39,734 nucleotides of DNA from Neobacillus muris (GTDB taxonomy: Bacteria; Bacillota; Bacilli; Bacillales; Cytobacillaceae): positions 1-39,734 of the forward strand of contig NZ_CALPDF010000041.1 in NCBI RefSeq assembly GCF_943193175.1, written 5' to 3'. Position 1 is the stretch's first letter, and each line of letters starts with the position of its first letter. This document shows, piece after piece, positions 7,891-15,908 of the stretch. Under the pieces are notes generated by a model. That model saw only the letters and a list, made by a program, of their open reading frames with translations, had not been told where the DNA came from and ran no database searches. A program made the position numbers and the translations under genes.

Positions 7891-9405
7891 ATGAGTGCTG
7901 ATACATTTCAATCAATCAACTGGAGCATTTTAACGCCGGAGTTCATCATCCTTGGGGTTATTGCCATTCTCATTTTGTTAGACTTGTTTATGCCGAAAAC
8001 CTTAAGCCGAAAAATTCTCGGCTGGATTGGGGTCGTGGCGATTTTTGCCGCACTAATTTCCACCCTCAGCATGGCGGGCGGTGCGGTCGAAATGATTTTG
8101 AACAATACGTTTCGGGTCGACAGCTTTGCGGTTGCGTTTAAAGCGCTGCTGCTGGTTGGAGCAGCACTTGTCATGCTGTTAGCCATCAGCTATGAAACGA
8201 AGGCTGGGCTGGAACGGTACGAAGCGGAGTTCTATTATATCTTCTTATCCGCCTTGCTTGGTGCGATGGTGATGACATCAAGCGGCGATCTGATCACGCT
8301 TTATGTCGGCTTGGAATTATTATCGATTCCTTCTTATATTTTAGCGGGAATGCGGAAGTTCGATTCGAAGTCGAATGAGTCAGCGATGAAATACGTCATC
8401 AACGGCGGGATTTCCTCGGCAATTGCCCTGTTCGGCATGAGCTATGTCTATGGGATTGCCGGTTCAACCGATCTGCTGGCGATTGCGTCGAAGCTGTCGA
8501 CGCTGGCGGACAGCCAGCAGGCCTATTTGCTCGGTTTGGCCTTCTTGATGATCTTTATTGGGTTAGCCTTTAAAATTGCCGCTGCTCCGTTCCATATGTG
8601 GGCACCGGACGTCTACCAGGGCGCTCCAACACCTGTCACCGCGTTCTTGAGTGTGGTTTCGAAAACAGCTGGTTTCGTGATTGTCATCCGGGTGTTGTTA
8701 ACTGTATTCGGCGCAGCCGCTTCCGACGGTCCGGGCTCGATGCCGATTATTATGAATATGCAGGATTATATTGCCGTAGTCGCGGGGGCGACGATGATTA
8801 TCGGTAACGTGGTGGCGTTAAAGCAGTCGGACATCAAGCGGATGTTTGCTTACTCGAGTATCGCCCACGCTGGTTACTTATTAGTGGCGGTTACGTCGTT
8901 GTCGGCGAATATGTTTTATTCTGTCTGGTTCTACCTGCTTGCCTACCTGCTGATGAACCTTGGCGCTTTTGCTGTCATCCAGGTAGTGTCGGAAAAATCA
9001 GGCTCTACCAAGATTGCTGATTTTGCAGGATTGTATCGCCGGTCACCGGTTCTGGCAGTGTCGATGGGCATTTTGCTCGTCTCGTTGGCAGGTTTCCCTG
9101 GAACGGCCGGTTTTATTGGGAAATTAAATATTTTCGCCGGCGCTTTTGCGGGAGAGCCGCATTATGTGCTAGCGTCCGTGATGATTGCGACGACGGTTGT
9201 GTCATATTTCTATTATTTCGGCGTGATGACGCAGATGTTCTTCCGTCCGGCATATGAGGAAAGTAAATTCAATCTTCCATTCGGAATCATCATCGTCCTG
9301 ATTGTTGCGGTTATAGGCTCGATCTTGTTCGGACTTCTGCCGAACCTGGCACTCGACTTTATGAACAATCATCTTGACATTGTGAATGATTTCTTTGGAT
9401 CCTGA
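7891..9405 (+). CDS. nuoN: NADH-quinone oxidoreductase subunit N (antiporter-like)
   Basis: This 504-residue polytopic protein is the third antiporter-like subunit. It shows LYVGLELLSIPSYILAGMR, the channel signature FKIAAAPFHMWAPDVYQGAP and KQSDIKRMFAYSSIAHAGYL, all typical of NuoN. It is the last gene of the nuo operon. A hairpin, a repeat copy and a strong terminator follow. In remembered Bacillus genomes the next genes would be of the ywzB-ywmB-murA-spoIID region. Here the sequence instead passes into a motility cluster. Confidence 0.97.
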   Translation: MSADTFQSINWSILTPEFIILGVIAILILLDLFMPKTLSRKILGWIGVVAIFAALISTLSMAGGAVEMILNNTFRVDSFAVAFKALLLVGAALVMLLAISYETKAGLERYEAEFYYIFLSALLGAMVMTSSGDLITLYVGLELLSIPSYILAGMRKFDSKSNESAMKYVINGGISSAIALFGMSYVYGIAGSTDLLAIASKLSTLADSQQAYLLGLAFLMIFIGLAFKIAAAPFHMWAPDVYQGAPTPVTAFLSVVSKTAGFVIVIRVLLTVFGAAASDGPGSMPIIMNMQDYIAVVAGATMIIGNVVALKQSDIKRMFAYSSIAHAGYLLVAVTSLSANMFYSVWFYLLAYLLMNLGAFAVIQVVSEKSGSTKIADFAGLYRRSPVLAVSMGILLVSLAGFPGTAGFIGKLNIFAGAFAGEPHYVLASVMIATTVVSYFYYFGVMTQMFFRPAYEESKFNLPFGIIIVLIVAVIGSILFGLLPNLALDFMNNHLDIVNDFFGS

Positions 9406-9443
9406 TACGAACTTTTGGGGGAAAGAACGTATCGGAATCATCC

Positions 9444-9474
9444 GCTGGCTGGTTTCGGGGGGAAAACAGCCAGC
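9444..9474 (+). other. Hairpin immediately after nuoN
   Basis: GCTGGCTG (9444-9451) and CAGCCAGC (9467-9474) form a perfect 8-bp stem with a 15-base G-rich loop. There is no T-tract, so termination here is doubtful. It could protect the 3' end of the nuo mRNA. Confidence 0.45.
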
Positions 9475-9487
9475 CTATTGAAACAAA

Positions 9488-9528
9488 GTCCGGTGCCAGA
9501 TTTTTACGAACGGACCTGGCATTTGGAA
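9488..9528 (-). repeat. Dispersed GTGCC/GGCAC palindromic repeat, copy 2
   Basis: CCGGTGCCAG and CCTGGCATTTGG form an imperfect inverted repeat around an ATTTTTACGAACGGA core. Read on the minus strand, the order CCAGGTCCG-TTCG-AAAAAT-CTGGCACCGG parallels the element in front of nuoL (4482-4501). This suggests two members of one family in opposite orientations around nuoL-nuoM-nuoN. Confidence 0.5.
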
Positions 9529-9554
9529 CGGTTCTAACATAAGGGGTTTAATAC

Positions 9555-9589
9555 AAAAAAGAAGAGGTTGGGGGACCTCTTCTTTTTTT
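9555..9589 (+). terminator. Rho-independent terminator of the nuo operon
   Basis: GAAGAGGT (9561-9568) pairs perfectly with ACCTCTTC (9575-9582) around TGGGGG. The flanking A6 and T7 runs extend the stem and supply a U-tract. The A-run on the left makes it potentially bidirectional. This is the clearest terminator in the window. Confidence 0.92.
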
Positions 9590-9620
9590 ACGATAAGTAT
9601 AAAAAATTTGGACTTTGCGA

Positions 9621-9691
9621 ATGGTCTAGCTCCACTGGGAAAGCTTGCAAAGCTTACGCGTTGCACGAGCATAAAGCGTGGAGGAGACCAT
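9621..9691. repeat. Foldable 71-nt element with imperfect terminal inverted repeats
   Basis: ATGGTCTAGCTCCAC (9621-9635) is complementary to GTGGAGGAGACCAT (9678-9691) except for a short internal bulge. Inside lie AAGCTT-GCA-AAGCTT (9641-9655) and an ACGC/GCGT pair, so the whole piece can fold into one compact structure on either strand. There is no coding potential. The end sequence GGTCTAGCTCC recalls short interspersed elements of Bacillaceae, from memory only. It could be a structured RNA or a miniature repeat element. Confidence 0.5.
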
Positions 9692-9930
9692 ACGGCTTGT
9701 GTTTATTTTAATGGAAACAAAGGGGAAGTGCCGGTAAAAGAGGGGAAACGGTTGATAAGAGGGGGAAAAGTGCCGGTAAAGTAGTGAAAAGTGCCGGAAA
9801 ATATGTGAACTTTGTCGGAAAACGGGTCGAAAGCGCCGGTAACAAAAAAGTCTCTCATTAAAGAACGAATAAAGTGGGAAAACTTCGTTGAAAAGAACGA
9901 TTCCGTTCCCAAAGCCAGGCAGCCGTATGG
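9688..9930. repeat. 10-bp inverted repeat flanking the 21-bp array
   Basis: CCATACGGCT (9688-9697) and AGCCGTATGG (9921-9930) are perfect reverse complements that bracket the tandem array. The match does not extend on either side. A 10-bp match in such a span can arise by chance, so a mobile-element interpretation is only tentative. Confidence 0.35.
9718..9843 (+). repeat. Degenerate 21-bp tandem array A (six units)
   Basis: Six consecutive 21-base units begin at 9718, 9739, 9760, 9781, 9802 and 9823. The approximate consensus is NAGGGGAAAAGTGCCGGTAA followed by A. The core CGGT/CGGA falls at 9732, 9774, 9795, 9816 and 9837, exactly 21 (or 42) bases apart. The second unit is the most diverged. 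There are no spacers, so it is not a CRISPR. The same core recurs with the same period at 19508-19591 on the other strand. Confidence 0.75.
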
Positions 9931-10089
9931 AGTTTTAAAATATAGATATGTCTCTTTTGTGAAAAATATATTGGTAATACTTTGAAAAAAATCGTCTTAG
10001 AGACTGAGACTCTACGAAAATACCATAATTGTTCGAACTTTTATTATCTATTAGGAATTATTTTTTACTGATAAGGGCCGAATTACTAT
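9844..10089. other. AT-rich gene-free stretch before cheR
   Basis: No frame here has a start with an SD or any recognisable protein. Apart from the inverted-repeat arm at 9921-9930 and a GTTCGAAC palindrome near 10033, no structure was found. It completes the roughly 800-base junction between the nuo operon and the motility genes. Confidence 0.6.
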
Positions 10090-10116
10090 TAAACTTCTTT
10101 TGGTATATTCCGAAAA
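10090..10116 (+). promoter_or_regulatory. SigD-like promoter for the cheR operon
   Basis: TAAA (10090-10093), a 15-base spacer and TCCGAAAA (10109-10116) match the Bacillus SigD pattern TAAA-N15-GCCGATAA with an imperfect -10. The predicted transcript would begin near 10122 and leave a leader of about 100 bases before cheR. Confidence 0.6.
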
Positions 10117-10168
10117 AACAATAAGGAGAGTTTGAAACTAAAATTATTCTAAAAGAATTAAAAATAAG

Positions 10169-10194
10169 GGGGATAACACGAAAAAGTTATCCCC
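10169..10194 (+). other. Hairpin in the cheR leader
   Basis: GGGGATAAC (10169-10177) and GTTATCCCC (10186-10194) form a perfect 9-bp stem with an ACGAAAAA loop, about 15 bases ahead of the cheR SD. No T-run follows. It could influence mRNA stability or cheR translation. Confidence 0.45.
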
Positions 10195-10220
10195 TGATTC
10201 AAGGTGTGATGGAGTTGGTA

Positions 10221-11036
10221 ATGGAAGAAAGCATATTATTGGAATTAAGTAAAATGGTATATGACTATTGCGGTTTGCGATATAGTGATCGATTATCTGT
10301 TTTAAAAGATCGCATATCCAAACGAGTAAAAGAGTTGGGATTATCCTTCTGGGAATACTGTGGTTACTTGAGGACAACACCTGCAGAATGGGATTTGCTT
10401 GTAGAACTTTTAACGATTAATGAAACCTATTTTTATAGAGAAGAGAATCAATTAAATGAGTGCTGCTTAAATGTCCTGCCTCAAATAAAAAACAAACCAA
10501 GAAATCGGCCGATCAGGATTTGGAGTGCTGCCTGCTCTACCGGGGAGGAACCCTATACACTAGCCATGTTGATTCAGGAAACAGGACAGTTCCTGCCAGG
10601 CTCAGTAGAGATCATTGCAACCGATATTGATAAAAAGGTCCTAAAAAAGGCGGAGAAGGGCTGGTACCACCAGGGGTCGTTTGCCTTCAGGAGAATACCC
10701 GATAACCTCATGCGTAAATATTTCGTAGAGAACGAGGGCGGTTACCAGGTGAATTCTTTCACTAGAAATATGGTGCAATTCAAGCATTTGAATCTTCTTG
10801 ATAGTGGGAAAGCAGGCCATATTGGTCAGGTGGATGTCATCTTCTGCAGGAATGTATTAATTTATTTTGATCAACAAACAACCAAGAAGGTCATCCATAA
10901 TCTCCACCAAAACTTAGTGCCTGGAGGATACTTATTCCTTGGCCATGCAGAATCCATCACAGATATGGGAATGGGTTTTGAAAAAGTAGATTCAGAAAAG
11001 ACTTTTTATTATCGAAAGGAACTTGATCTAAAATGA
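10221..11036 (+). CDS. cheR: Chemotaxis protein methyltransferase CheR
   Basis: CheR transfers methyl groups from S-adenosylmethionine to glutamates on chemoreceptors during adaptation. The 271-residue protein has the helical N-terminal domain followed by the SAM domain. Motifs include LLTINETYFYRE (residues 63-74), the SAM-binding IWSAACSTGEEPYTLAM (100-116), an IIATDID acidic loop and VDVIFCRNVLIYFD. In-frame starts exist at 10206 (GTG) and 10209 (ATG). The ATG at 10221 has GGAG (10211-10214) at a six-base spacing and gives the usual length, so it is preferred. The stop overlaps cheB (ATGA). The cheR-cheB pairing at the head of a fliK/fliM operon differs from B. subtilis, where cheR sits elsewhere. 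Confidence 0.95.
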   Translation: MEESILLELSKMVYDYCGLRYSDRLSVLKDRISKRVKELGLSFWEYCGYLRTTPAEWDLLVELLTINETYFYREENQLNECCLNVLPQIKNKPRNRPIRIWSAACSTGEEPYTLAMLIQETGQFLPGSVEIIATDIDKKVLKKAEKGWYHQGSFAFRRIPDNLMRKYFVENEGGYQVNSFTRNMVQFKHLNLLDSGKAGHIGQVDVIFCRNVLIYFDQQTTKKVIHNLHQNLVPGGYLFLGHAESITDMGMGFEKVDSEKTFYYRKELDLK

Positions 11037-12073
11037 GACAATATGGCGTTTTAGTAGTAGATGATTCGGCATTTATGAGACGGTCGATCAGTTTAATTTT
11101 AGAAAAAGATCCGCAGTTTTCTGTAATTGGAATTGCCAGAAATGGCTTGGAGGCAGTAGAAAAAGTTCAGCGCCTTAAACCGGATTTGGTAACCATGGAT
11201 GTGGAAATGCCAGTGATGAATGGTCTGCAGGCGTTAGAGGAAATTATGAAACAATCTCCTGTTCCAGTAGTGATGCTAAGCTCACGGACTGGAGAAGGCG
11301 CGGAGGAGACCCTTCAGGCTCTGGAAAAGGGAGCAGTTGATTTCTTTTTAAAGGATAGTTTAATAAAGGAGCGGGACGATCATGATAAAGTCCAAGATTT
11401 CCTGCTTCGCTTAAAAGGAATTGCGGAAGCAAAACTGCCGCGGGCAGCGGTAACAGCGCCACGGCGCCACACCAATGTGGTCAGAAAAAGAGCCAAACAG
11501 CAATTTGATCTTGTGTTCATTGGATGTTCAACTGGCGGGCCGTCTGCCTTGCAGACCATTCTTCCCCATCTTCCAGGGGACTTCCCAGTGCCAGTAGTAG
11601 TCGCTCAGCATATGCCTATGGGATTTACCAAGCCGTTGGCTGAACGATTCAATACGTTGTGCCAATTGAACGTGAAAGAGGCGCAGCATGGACAATCGGT
11701 TGAACGGGGAAATATTTATATTGCCCCATCAGGCTACCAAACACAGTTTGAACAAAAACAGGATGGAACCATTGTGTTTAAGGTTGAACAGCTAGAAGAG
11801 GTAAAATCTTTGTATAAGCCATCCGTTGATATCACTCTCCATTCCGCAGCTCCCATCTTTCGTGACCGCCTATTATCCGTCATCCTGACGGGCATGGGAG
11901 TAGATGGCATGCAGGGATGCGGTTTGGTAAAAAAATATGGCGGCCAAGTTTTTGTTGAAGCGGAAGAATCATGTATTGTCTACGGGATGCCGAAAGCGGT
12001 TCTTGAAGCGGGCTATGCGGACCAGCAATTTATACTGCAGAGAATGTATCAGGAAATCATCTCCGTTATTTAA
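11033..12073 (+). CDS. cheB: Chemotaxis response regulator / protein-glutamate methylesterase CheB
   Basis: This 346-residue protein has an N-terminal receiver domain (phospho-acceptor Asp56 in VTMDVEMPVMNG) and a C-terminal methylesterase domain. The catalytic triad is visible as Ser166 (GCSTGGPS), His193 (AQHMPMGF) and Asp291 (LTGMGVDGM). It removes methyl groups, or deamidates glutamine, on chemoreceptors and is activated by CheA. The receiver has LKDSL in place of the usual KP after the conserved Lys107, a small departure. It is translationally coupled to cheR, so both adaptation enzymes are made together. Confidence 0.96.
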   Translation: MRQYGVLVVDDSAFMRRSISLILEKDPQFSVIGIARNGLEAVEKVQRLKPDLVTMDVEMPVMNGLQALEEIMKQSPVPVVMLSSRTGEGAEETLQALEKGAVDFFLKDSLIKERDDHDKVQDFLLRLKGIAEAKLPRAAVTAPRRHTNVVRKRAKQQFDLVFIGCSTGGPSALQTILPHLPGDFPVPVVVAQHMPMGFTKPLAERFNTLCQLNVKEAQHGQSVERGNIYIAPSGYQTQFEQKQDGTIVFKVEQLEEVKSLYKPSVDITLHSAAPIFRDRLLSVILTGMGVDGMQGCGLVKKYGGQVFVEAEESCIVYGMPKAVLEAGYADQQFILQRMYQEIISVI

Positions 12074-12081
12074 TCGATATA

Positions 12082-12106
12082 GTCCACCATTTTGGTGGAC
12101 ATTTTA
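12082..12106 (+). terminator. Terminator-like hairpin after cheB
   Basis: GTCCACCA (12082-12089) and TGGTGGAC (12093-12100) form a perfect 8-bp stem with a three-base loop, followed by ATTTTAG. The short T-run suggests a weak or partial terminator that would reduce transcription into the next gene. Confidence 0.65.
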
Positions 12107-12153
12107 GTTAAAAGATAGATAGCATACTACTTACGATGAGGGGGGAATGAAAA

Positions 12154-12927
12154 GTGCCATCAACTGAAGAAAAGGAAAGTCTAAAGAAGGATGCAAGCAA
12201 GAATCCGGGTTTTTTTTCCAAATTGGTCCTCCTAGGCGTATTGCCCCTTCTATACACCCTTGTTTTGGGTATGGTTATTTTGCACTTTGCAGGAGTGAAG
12301 GTGCAGACTCAAATAAAGTGGGTTCAGGATCATACGCAGCCTTTGATTGCATCGATTTTAAAATCGGAAGAAAAAGAAAAAACAGTGGCAAAGGCAGCAG
12401 ATAAAAAGGACACGGCAGATACTGCTGAAAAGAGTCAGACCGTTTCTGATAGTCCAGAGTCAGTAAAGGATGTTTCCAATCCTGAGACGGTTGTAGCAGA
12501 GAACGGGGAGGAAAACGTTCAAGAAGTAACAGCCCCACCCTCTGTGCTTACGGCATCGTTGACCAATATGGATCCGAACAGTGCGGCTGACCTGCTTAGT
12601 AACATGACGGAGAAAGATGCCATTAACAGTCTAAAGAAATTGGAGCAGGATGTTCAAACAGCCATTCTTGAGGAATTGCCCGCTGAGAAAGCGGCCTCGT
12701 GGGCGGTAGCGCTTGAAGATGGCTATCAGGAAGCGAACGGAACACAGTCTGCTGTCCAACTTTATCAGCATATGACACCGGAGCAAATAGCTTTGGTCCT
12801 TAGTGGCATAAAGGACCAAAATGAAGTTTTAAGACAAATAAAACGGCTGGACCCGAATACAGCTTCTCAGGTCATAACGAAATTGGATCCCCAAACAGCA
12901 GGATGGATTGTTTCACAAATGAAATAA
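12154..12927 (+). CDS. YlxF/MotE-like membrane protein with MgtE-N-type domain
   Basis: This 257-residue protein starts at GTG after the SD GAGGGGGG (12138-12145). Residues 1-20 are charged, about 22-46 form one transmembrane helix, and 70-130 are a polar, acidic, low-complexity linker. From about 132 there are helical repeats of MgtE N-domain type, with recurring motifs such as NMDPNSAADLLSNM and RLDPNTASQVITKLDPQTAG. B. subtilis YlxF has this layout and also lies just before fliK. The related proteobacterial MotE is a chaperone for a periplasmic motor protein. A motor-linked role here is therefore likely but inferred. It is not a magnesium transporter, because the channel part is absent. 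Confidence 0.75.
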   Translation: MPSTEEKESLKKDASKNPGFFSKLVLLGVLPLLYTLVLGMVILHFAGVKVQTQIKWVQDHTQPLIASILKSEEKEKTVAKAADKKDTADTAEKSQTVSDSPESVKDVSNPETVVAENGEENVQEVTAPPSVLTASLTNMDPNSAADLLSNMTEKDAINSLKKLEQDVQTAILEELPAEKAASWAVALEDGYQEANGTQSAVQLYQHMTPEQIALVLSGIKDQNEVLRQIKRLDPNTASQVITKLDPQTAGWIVSQMK

Positions 12928-12981
12928 CTCAGCTGTAAATGACTATGGGAAAAACTAGATAGGATTCCATCAAAAAACATA

Positions 12982-13008
12982 TAAAAATAATACGAAAATT
13001 TTTGATAG
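12982..13008 (+). promoter_or_regulatory. Possible variant SigD promoter before fliK
   Basis: TAAA (12982-12985), 15 bases, then TTTGATAG (13001-13008) keeps the SigD geometry, but CC of the -10 is replaced by TT. The same bases form part of a palindrome, TTTTTGATA-GT-TATCAAAAA. A very similar box occurs before the yaaR-family gene (26820-26845). Confidence 0.35.
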
Positions 13009-13096
13009 TTATCAAAAAAGCCATGACTTACAAAACGGAGTTAAGTATAATAATAGTATATATGCTACGGTGTCCGAGTGAAGGGAGGTACTCTGG

Positions 13097-14401
13097 TTGG
13101 ATATCAATCAAATTTTCATCAAAAACATTCAAACTAACAAATTGGATGGCATTTCTTCCAAAGGAGAGACACAAAGTCAGAATATAGAAGGTACTTCCTT
13201 TGGTCAAATACTAGCAAAGTTTGCATCAATGGGGCAAAAACAGTCCGTAACGAATCAGGAATCCACTGCGGAGGAAGGCTTTGAACTGGCTGATACGGTT
13301 GAAATGACGGAGGAAGATTGGAAAGAACTTGACGATTTGTTAACAGCTATTTTGTCAATGATTCAGCAGGTTTCAAATCCTTTGGTTACACAAAATGAAG
13401 TAGTGACTACAGAAACCGGTTATTTACCTTTAAACCAGATGATCATGCAGAACGTTGAGACAAATTCTTTAAAGGTTGATCCTTCTAGTGTTCAACGGCA
13501 AGTGAGTTTACTGCCTGAGGCAATTGGGGAGACACTGGAGTCATTTTTGCAAAAGTTAGATGAGAAAAATCTTCTAATTAAGTCGTCCCAAAGTCGAGAC
13601 AACAACAATATGGAAAACATCATAAACAAGCTTCTAGATAATCAATCACAATTAGGAATTCCTACCGACTTAGCGGAAAAAATGCAGCAACTAATAGGCA
13701 GTTTGGAAGTAAAGCCATTAAATAGTTCAGTTCCCTTTTTGGAACTTGGTCCGGATGAATCACAATTTGCACTGCCAATAACGGATGAAGACGCTGTTCA
13801 GGAATTGGTAGTAACCGATAAAGAGGAACCGACATTAATCGTTAATCAGCCGCTCTCAGGAACACATGAGAGGAACACGGCACCAGCAGCGGCCCCGCCA
13901 ACATCGCCGCTTCCTGTTTCACAATTTGTACCGGAAGTCAGTGAGTGGTTCGACCGCTATATGAAACTGACCGATAACAGGTCCGGCGGAACTGTGGCAA
14001 CACTTTCGTTATCTCCAGAGCATTTAGGTGATATCCAAATTAAGATCCTTTCAGAACAAGGACAGGTATCTGCCCAGATCGTTACAGACACTTCTGCAGC
14101 AAAGGACGTTTTAGAAGGACAGTTACAGCAATTGAGGCAGGCGATGCAGCAGCAGGGACTCCAGATTCAAAGGCTGGAGATTATTTACAATAATTCCCAA
14201 CCCCTGCAAACCAATCAAGCAGCCTTATCTTTTTCTCAAGGTGGTTTTAGCTCTAGTTCAGGACAGCGGCAGAACCATACATACGAGGAAGATATCAAGA
14301 AACATAGAGAAAAGTTTGGAACCGAGCAGAATGAATCCATAGCGGTTACATATGGAGGAAGTGCTCTACGGACAGCATCGCAAATTGATTTTACCGCATA
14401 G
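13097..14401 (+). CDS. fliK: Flagellar hook-length control protein FliK
   Basis: This 434-residue protein starts at TTG seven bases after a perfect SD AAGGGAGGT (13081-13089). The N-terminal three quarters are polar, Gln/Ser/Glu-rich and poorly conserved, as usual for FliK. Residues about 300-370 match the Flg_hook C-terminal domain, with [18 protein letters not shown] and a downstream Gln-rich helix ([15 protein letters not shown]). FliK is secreted during hook growth and switches export specificity at FlhB when the hook reaches its length. FlhB is not in the window. The location directly before flgD and flgE is the classic Bacillus order. Confidence 0.9.
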   Translation: MDINQIFIKNIQTNKLDGISSKGETQSQNIEGTSFGQILAKFASMGQKQSVTNQESTAEEGFELADTVEMTEEDWKELDDLLTAILSMIQQVSNPLVTQNEVVTTETGYLPLNQMIMQNVETNSLKVDPSSVQRQVSLLPEAIGETLESFLQKLDEKNLLIKSSQSRDNNNMENIINKLLDNQSQLGIPTDLAEKMQQLIGSLEVKPLNSSVPFLELGPDESQFALPITDEDAVQELVVTDKEEPTLIVNQPLSGTHERNTAPAAAPPTSPLPVSQFVPEVSEWFDRYMKLTDNRSGGTVATLSLSPEHLGDIQIKILSEQGQVSAQIVTDTSAAKDVLEGQLQQLRQAMQQQGLQIQRLEIIYNNSQPLQTNQAALSFSQGGFSSSSGQRQNHTYEEDIKKHREKFGTEQNESIAVTYGGSALRTASQIDFTA

Positions 14402-14415
14402 AAAGGAGAAGGGCT

Positions 14416-14871
14416 ATGGCAATGTGGACGGATATTTCGACTGTTGGCCAAAACAGTTCGATCTTTACTAATACGAAATCCTTTGAGGAAAAAAGCAATT
14501 TGGGGAAAGATGAATTTCTAAAAATCCTGATAACCCAGCTTTCTAATCAAGATCCTTCCAGTCCTCTCCAGGATAAGGATTTTATTGCACAAATGGCTAC
14601 TTTTAGTTCATTAGAGCAGATGACCAATCTCAATACTTCATTTAGTAAATTCGCGAATAATCAGATGGGGCAGTATGCGGCGGCCATTGGGAAGCAAGTT
14701 ACATGGACACCGGCTAATTCAAGCATTTCACAATCTGGTGTAATCACCGGAATATCCACCCAAAATGGAAGTTATTTTTATCTGGTAGGGAATGAAAAAG
14801 TGCCTATGGAAAATGTAACGGAAATTAAACTGGCAGCAACGGATTCAACTAATTCAGCTAACCAAGCGTAG
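14416..14871 (+). CDS. flgD: Flagellar hook capping protein FlgD
   Basis: This 151-residue protein has the FlgD N-terminal signature: [19 protein letters not shown] (about 29-47), then [18 protein letters not shown]. The C-terminal part is a short beta region (IGKQVTWTP...). FlgD forms a temporary cap needed for assembly of FlgE into the hook. It is short, like Bacillus FlgD, and lacks the larger C-terminal Tudor/Ig domains of Enterobacteria. The SD is AAAGGAGAAG. It lies 14 bases after fliK and 11 before flgE. Confidence 0.95.
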   Translation: MAMWTDISTVGQNSSIFTNTKSFEEKSNLGKDEFLKILITQLSNQDPSSPLQDKDFIAQMATFSSLEQMTNLNTSFSKFANNQMGQYAAAIGKQVTWTPANSSISQSGVITGISTQNGSYFYLVGNEKVPMENVTEIKLAATDSTNSANQA

Positions 14872-14882
14872 GAGGAAATACG

Positions 14883-15887
14883 ATGTTAAAGTCACTTTAC
14901 TCTGGAATCTCAGGAATGAAGGGGTTTCAAACTAAACTCGATGTAATTGGAAATAACGTTGCTAACGTGAATACGGTCGGTTTCAAAAAGAGCCGCGTGA
15001 TGTTTCAGGATATTATTAATCAAAATATTGCTGGTGCCAGCGCCCCGACTGCTCAAAGCGGCGGAGTCAATCCAAAACAAGTAGGATTGGGGACGAAAAT
15101 TGCTTCGATTGATACAGTTTTTACACCAGGGAGTCCTATGACGACGAATGTCGGGTCCGATTTGGCCATTGATGGAGATGCATTCTTTGTGGTTACTCCA
15201 CAGTCAGGCAGTGGCGGCAACTATTTAACTAAAGCTGGTAACTTCAGCCTGGATGCAAGTGGTAATCTTGTAAATTCAAACGGATTCTTCGTACAGGGAA
15301 TCACTGTTGAGTATCCTACAGAAGAAGCTGCTGCGGCAGGAGCAATGCCAATTCAACATCAATATCCAATTAATATCTCAGTCGATGAAATAAGTAATCG
15401 GGATGCAGACGGTAACGTCCTTAAAGATGAATTTGGAAGGGATATAGAGCCTACTAAATTCACATCCTATTCGATTGATACGAATGGATACGTTAACGTA
15501 GTCGATGAAAATGGCAGAAGCGGAAAGCTTGCAATGGTAAGGGACCAGAATAGTCCTTATTACGGCCTTTTCTATCTAAACGATAGTCTTGGAAACGATA
15601 ATGAGAATGTGTCATTAGCGACGGCGGTTGTTACAAACCCGGGTGGATTGGAAAAAATAGGGAATACGATGTTTCTGGATACTGGAAACTCTGGGGAACC
15701 TAATATTGACAGGATTGAGAACAATAAAGGCGGTCAAATTAACTCAGGTATTCTTGAAATGTCAAACGTCGATCTAACGGAAGAATTCACGGAGATGATT
15801 GTGGCACAGCGCGGCTTCCAGGCCAATGCCAGAACTATTACTACCTCTGATTCCATCTTAGAAGAAATCGTCAACTTAAAACGATAA
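14883..15887 (+). CDS. flgE: Flagellar hook protein FlgE
   Basis: This 334-residue protein is of the FlgE/FlgG family. The N-terminal rod-type motif is LYSGISGMKGFQTKLDVIGN followed by NVANVNTVGFKKSRVMF. A central insertion domain carries GDAFFVVTPQSGSG. The C-terminal coiled-coil motif is SNVDLTEEFTEMIVAQRGFQANARTITT. The large middle domain and the position after fliK-flgD identify it as hook protein rather than distal rod FlgG. It polymerises outside the cell into the universal joint. No swrD/flbD-like gene lies between flgD and this gene, unlike B. subtilis. Confidence 0.93.
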   Translation: MLKSLYSGISGMKGFQTKLDVIGNNVANVNTVGFKKSRVMFQDIINQNIAGASAPTAQSGGVNPKQVGLGTKIASIDTVFTPGSPMTTNVGSDLAIDGDAFFVVTPQSGSGGNYLTKAGNFSLDASGNLVNSNGFFVQGITVEYPTEEAAAAGAMPIQHQYPINISVDEISNRDADGNVLKDEFGRDIEPTKFTSYSIDTNGYVNVVDENGRSGKLAMVRDQNSPYYGLFYLNDSLGNDNENVSLATAVVTNPGGLEKIGNTMFLDTGNSGEPNIDRIENNKGGQINSGILEMSNVDLTEEFTEMIVAQRGFQANARTITTSDSILEEIVNLKR

Positions 15888-15908
15888 ACTATCAGGGCAG
15901 GGGTTAAC

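Noticed and set aside
9718..9843. CRISPR array
   Set aside because: Units are contiguous and degenerate with no spacers, and no cas gene is near.
9703..9912. Minus-strand open frame across array A encoding repeated FTGTFP-like heptapeptides
   Set aside because: The frame is kept open only because 21 is divisible by three. It begins at TTG with no Shine-Dalgarno and has no recognisable family, so I treat it as a by-product of the DNA repeat.
10120..10152. Six-codon leader peptide before cheR (TTG after AAGGAGAG)
   Set aside because: The start lies too close to the SD-like bases and there is no attenuator downstream.
12154..12927. Magnesium transporter MgtE
   Set aside because: Only an MgtE-N-type helical domain is present. 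The CBS and channel regions are absent and there is just one membrane helix.
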